Assembly: GCA_015494735.1 (NCBI GenBank)
Contig: WGAQ01000131.1
Coordinates: 1-7,153, forward strand
DNA from: Caldifarciminota bacterium
Lineage (GTDB): Bacteria; Hydrothermota; Hydrothermia; LBFQ01; DSFT01
DNA length: 7,153 bases
Direction of reading: 5' to 3'
Below, piece after piece: positions 5,230 through 7,153 of this stretch (the stretch's first letter is position 1; each line of letters begins with the position of its first letter). The notes below the pieces were generated by a model. That model made no database searches, had not been told where the DNA came from, and worked only from the letters and a program-made list of their open reading frames with translations. The translations under genes and the position numbers were made by a program.

Positions 5230-6918
5230 CTATTCGAGCCTCTCCACTTTAACAGGCTCCAGTATCCATCCTCCCTTTACAATCTTCACCAGGGCATAGA
5301 CCCTGAACCTGCCCGATTCCCGCGGCGCTATGGGGAAGAACACGGATGCGGTCTCATCGCAGAAGGTCCCATCGCTCCTGCTCCTCGCTGTGTTGCCTCT
5401 CGCTGTGGGCAGACCCGAGCATTCGGAGCCTTTAGCCATCCACCCCTTTCCATACCCCTCCAGCACCACCACCTTTCCGGAGAACTCTTCGGGATTCTCC
5501 CCTATCTGCGCAATCTTTACTTTTATCGGCTCCATATAGACCACCTCCACGACAGTATCCAGCACATTCCCCGCCATATCCGACGCCCGGATTTTAAGGA
5601 TATTCTTCCCCTCCTTCAGATTGACGGATATTCCTTCACCGCTCTTCACATTCCTTCCATTTATGGAAATGTCTTTCCTTGCAGAAGAGACGAAGCACCT
5701 GTCCTTAACCTCTGGAATTACCTTTACCTTCTTCTGAAAAGCAATTCCCCTGCGGGAAGGATTCACTTTCAAATGCACGACGGGAGCAGTTTCATCGGCT
5801 CCATATCCCGCCCACACATCGTCCCTGTGTAAGAAAGCAAAGAATTCCCCATCGAAACACGTATTCACGCTGGAAAAGTGCAAATCGGTGGCTTCCGGGA
5901 ACATATTCACAAATTCACCTCTGGAGAAATCGTAAACATAGAGCCCATTTTTGCCATTCAGTTTCCCTGAAAAGAACACGAGCCTTCCGGAAGGGGAAAG
6001 GGCAAGGGGTCTCATATCCTCTGCATCGATTTTCACCTTCGAGATTACCCTCTCCTGCCCCACATCGTAAAGGGCATATGTGTCCGTATCGTATATCCGA
6101 TAGAAGATGAAACTTCCGCCCACGAGAGCCGCATGGCCATCCGCATCCTCCAGTTTGAGAACCCTGCCCTTCTTATTCACATAAATGGCTCTCTCCACCG
6201 TCATGGCATCCTCATCCTCCATGAGAGTGTATGCGAAGAATCCATTTCCCGAACCCAGGAATCTGTCCATCCTGTCCGAAACGCTCACAAGGGAATCCCT
6301 CCTCAAATCGTAAACATACAGACCACCGAAGTGGAGACCGTAATCGGGATAGAACCACAGGTAAGCCCTTCCATCCACCACGGGATGGGGCTGAAAATGA
6401 CCATATTCGTAAAAGTGGGCGAGATACTCCATGACGAAATCGGGGTCCTCCTTCATCATCTTCCTGACTTTCATTATGGGAGCGATTTCGGGAAAGTGAA
6501 ATGCATCGAGAACCCCGAGCACCTTACGGCTTCCCGAAGAGAGATTCACTTCCACCAGATAATACTTCCTGCTCCTCCTGTCCGCAAATCCCGCAAGAAC
6601 TCTCTCACCGTCCATGAACGGGTCCACGATATCCAGTTCGCACTCTCCGCACACCTCTTTACCAACATCCTGAAGATTTTCCATGGAATAAAGCCGATTG
6701 AAAGCGGGGTCGTAAACGCTCACATCATTTTCCCTGCGGATGAAAATCCTTCCCCCATCGAGAAGATACAGATTATCCGCAACGAGCGGCGTTTCGAATT
6801 CGATAAAGTCCCTTACCTTAACCACATTCGCCTTAAATGAAGGCTCCACCCACCATATCCTCCCCCCGTAATTGACCGGATGGCTGGAAAGTGCTAAAAT
6901 TACACAGAAACCCATCAT
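5230..6918 (-). CDS. Exported beta-propeller / Ig-like / OB-fold protein, function unknown
   Basis: Not a named gene. The 562 residues divide into a hydrophobic start (about 2-12, FCVILALSS) that looks like a signal peptide core; a propeller region (about 20-375) with TolB/PD40-like blades, clearest at LALSPSGRLVFFSG (305-318) and LYVYDFSRGEF (326-336); an Ig-like domain (about 376-462) with NLKEGKNILKIRASDMAGN (433-451), typical of bacterial extracellular beta-sandwiches; and a C-terminal domain (about 463-562) resembling extracellular OB-folds (IGENPEEFSGKVVVLEGYG, then SDGTFCDETASVFF, then FRVYALVKI). It is probably secreted or periplasmic and may bind ligand or polymer; no enzyme motif is evident. 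The start is doubtful: no Shine-Dalgarno precedes ATG 6918 or the adjacent ATG 6915, and the signal peptide's expected positive charges are missing but occur in the upstream in-frame codons. A TATAAT lies 6 bases before the ATG. Confidence 0.78.
   Translation of the reverse strand: MMGFCVILALSSHPVNYGGRIWWVEPSFKANVVKVRDFIEFETPLVADNLYLLDGGRIFIRRENDVSVYDPAFNRLYSMENLQDVGKEVCGECELDIVDPFMDGERVLAGFADRRSRKYYLVEVNLSSGSRKVLGVLDAFHFPEIAPIMKVRKMMKEDPDFVMEYLAHFYEYGHFQPHPVVDGRAYLWFYPDYGLHFGGLYVYDLRRDSLVSVSDRMDRFLGSGNGFFAYTLMEDEDAMTVERAIYVNKKGRVLKLEDADGHAALVGGSFIFYRIYDTDTYALYDVGQERVISKVKIDAEDMRPLALSPSGRLVFFSGKLNGKNGLYVYDFSRGEFVNMFPEATDLHFSSVNTCFDGEFFAFLHRDDVWAGYGADETAPVVHLKVNPSRRGIAFQKKVKVIPEVKDRCFVSSARKDISINGRNVKSGEGISVNLKEGKNILKIRASDMAGNVLDTVVEVVYMEPIKVKIAQIGENPEEFSGKVVVLEGYGKGWMAKGSECSGLPTARGNTARSRSDGTFCDETASVFFPIAPRESGRFRVYALVKIVKGGWILEPVKVERLE
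5384..5407. repeat. Short direct repeat inside the OB-fold-like domain
   Basis: CTCGCTGTG occurs twice at a 15-base offset (5384-5392 and 5399-5407). In protein the duplication reads TARGN then TARSR, an arginine-rich insert at about residues 505-514. It looks like a small in-frame tandem duplication in a loop between strands of the C-terminal domain. Confidence 0.5.
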
Positions 6919-6924
6919 GGAGAA

Positions 6925-6930
6925 ATTATA
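6925..6930 (-). promoter_or_regulatory. TATAAT hexamer, possible -10 box for a leaderless transcript
   Basis: A perfect TATAAT on the minus strand ends 6 bases before the propeller gene's ATG, so transcription starting at the usual distance would begin at about the ATG itself. No recognisable -35 is present at 16-18 bases (the sequence there is near GGAATT), and no extended -10 TG motif was found. AT-rich chance occurrence remains possible. Confidence 0.35.
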
Positions 6931-6972
6931 AACACGGATTTTCCAGAAATTCCTTACCTCAATCGTATGTAT

Positions 6973-7153
6973 TCACAGGGCGATGAAAACTCCCACCACG
7001 ACGAAGGTCAGAATCGTCAATATCAGAAGGGATTTTCTCAACGGGGGTCTTCCGAAGATAAGGACATAGATGTACTTGAACAGGGTATTGGATGCAACGG
7101 CTATGAGAATTCCCCTCGCCGCGATGATTTCGGAAAGTTCCTCCCGGGCAAGT
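6973..7153 (-). CDS. C-terminal fragment of a membrane protein, probably MgtC/DUF4010 family (partial)
   Basis: The last 59 codons of a gene entering from beyond the window end at TGA (6975-6973). The fragment has a short amphipathic start (LAREELSEIIAARG) and two hydrophobic segments, about residues 14-34 and 41-59, joined by the charged turn GRPPLRKS; it ends within a few residues of the last segment (VFIAL). The SNTLFKYIYVLIFG phrase followed by a basic turn and a final helix resembles the C-terminus of the DUF4010 half of MgtC/SapB-like integral membrane proteins. That match is from memory of the family and rests on a short stretch. It lies 54 bases before the propeller ATG and shares its reading frame, separated only by this stop and 18 sense codons. 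Confidence 0.55.
   Translation of the reverse strand, partial: LAREELSEIIAARGILIAVASNTLFKYIYVLIFGRPPLRKSLLILTILTFVVVGVFIAL

Noticed and set aside
5101..5832. A 243-codon plus-strand open frame
   Set aside because: It spans the complement of two minus-strand genes and the gap between them, and is rich in His/Pro/Arg as expected for a shadow frame.
6133..6840. A 235-codon plus-strand open frame
   Set aside because: It is a shadow of the propeller gene; the minus-strand product shows coherent blade repeats and this one shows none.

Overview
The window comes from a bacterium and reads almost entirely on the minus strand. Seven minus-strand genes lie head to tail. In order of transcription (high to low coordinates) they are: the 3' end of a membrane protein resembling the C-terminus of MgtC/DUF4010 proteins; an exported beta-propeller / Ig-like / OB-fold protein; a beta-propeller-like lipoprotein; the ribosome-assembly GTPase Obg; a FadD-like AMP-forming acyl-CoA ligase; a 2-hydroxyacyl-CoA dehydratase / benzoyl-CoA reductase family subunit (HgdB/BcrC type); and the first 10 codons of another gene that overlaps it. 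No convincing plus-strand gene, tRNA, rRNA, CRISPR array or mobile element was seen.

Organism: an Obg with the glycine-rich N-terminal domain and a lipobox-bearing lipoprotein indicate Bacteria. The codons I read for arginine are mostly AGG/AGA, with frequent ATA for isoleucine, as often seen in thermophiles. Dehydratases of the HgdB class are oxygen-sensitive, which points to an anaerobe. An uncultured thermophilic anaerobe (for example WOR-3/Hydrothermae-like or Thermotogae-like) would fit, but this is a guess from style, not from a search.

Layout: positions 4057-7153 hold envelope or exported proteins with short gaps. Obg (3009-4013) follows after 43 bases. A 232-base gap (2777-3008) separates Obg from the catabolic-looking set below it and is the only sizeable intergenic region. 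The acyl-CoA ligase, the dehydratase subunit and the next gene overlap by 8 and 3 bases and look like one translationally coupled operon. The likely logic is that the ligase activates a carboxylic acid to its CoA thioester and the Fe-S dehydratase/reductase acts on that thioester. The second subunit and the ATP-driven activator are expected just beyond coordinate 1.

The most notable non-coding signal is in the 232-base gap. An upstream segment (2825-2836) can pair over 12 positions with the Shine-Dalgarno region of the ligase gene (2779-2790), so the mRNA could hide its own ribosome binding site. A perfect 7+7 inverted repeat overlapping a TATACT hexamer lies further upstream (2889-2912). A second theme is translation starts: the ligase operon genes have recognisable Shine-Dalgarno sites, whereas the two exported-protein genes and obg do not have one at a normal distance. 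The propeller gene instead has a consensus TATAAT only 6 bases before its ATG, which would give a leaderless mRNA.
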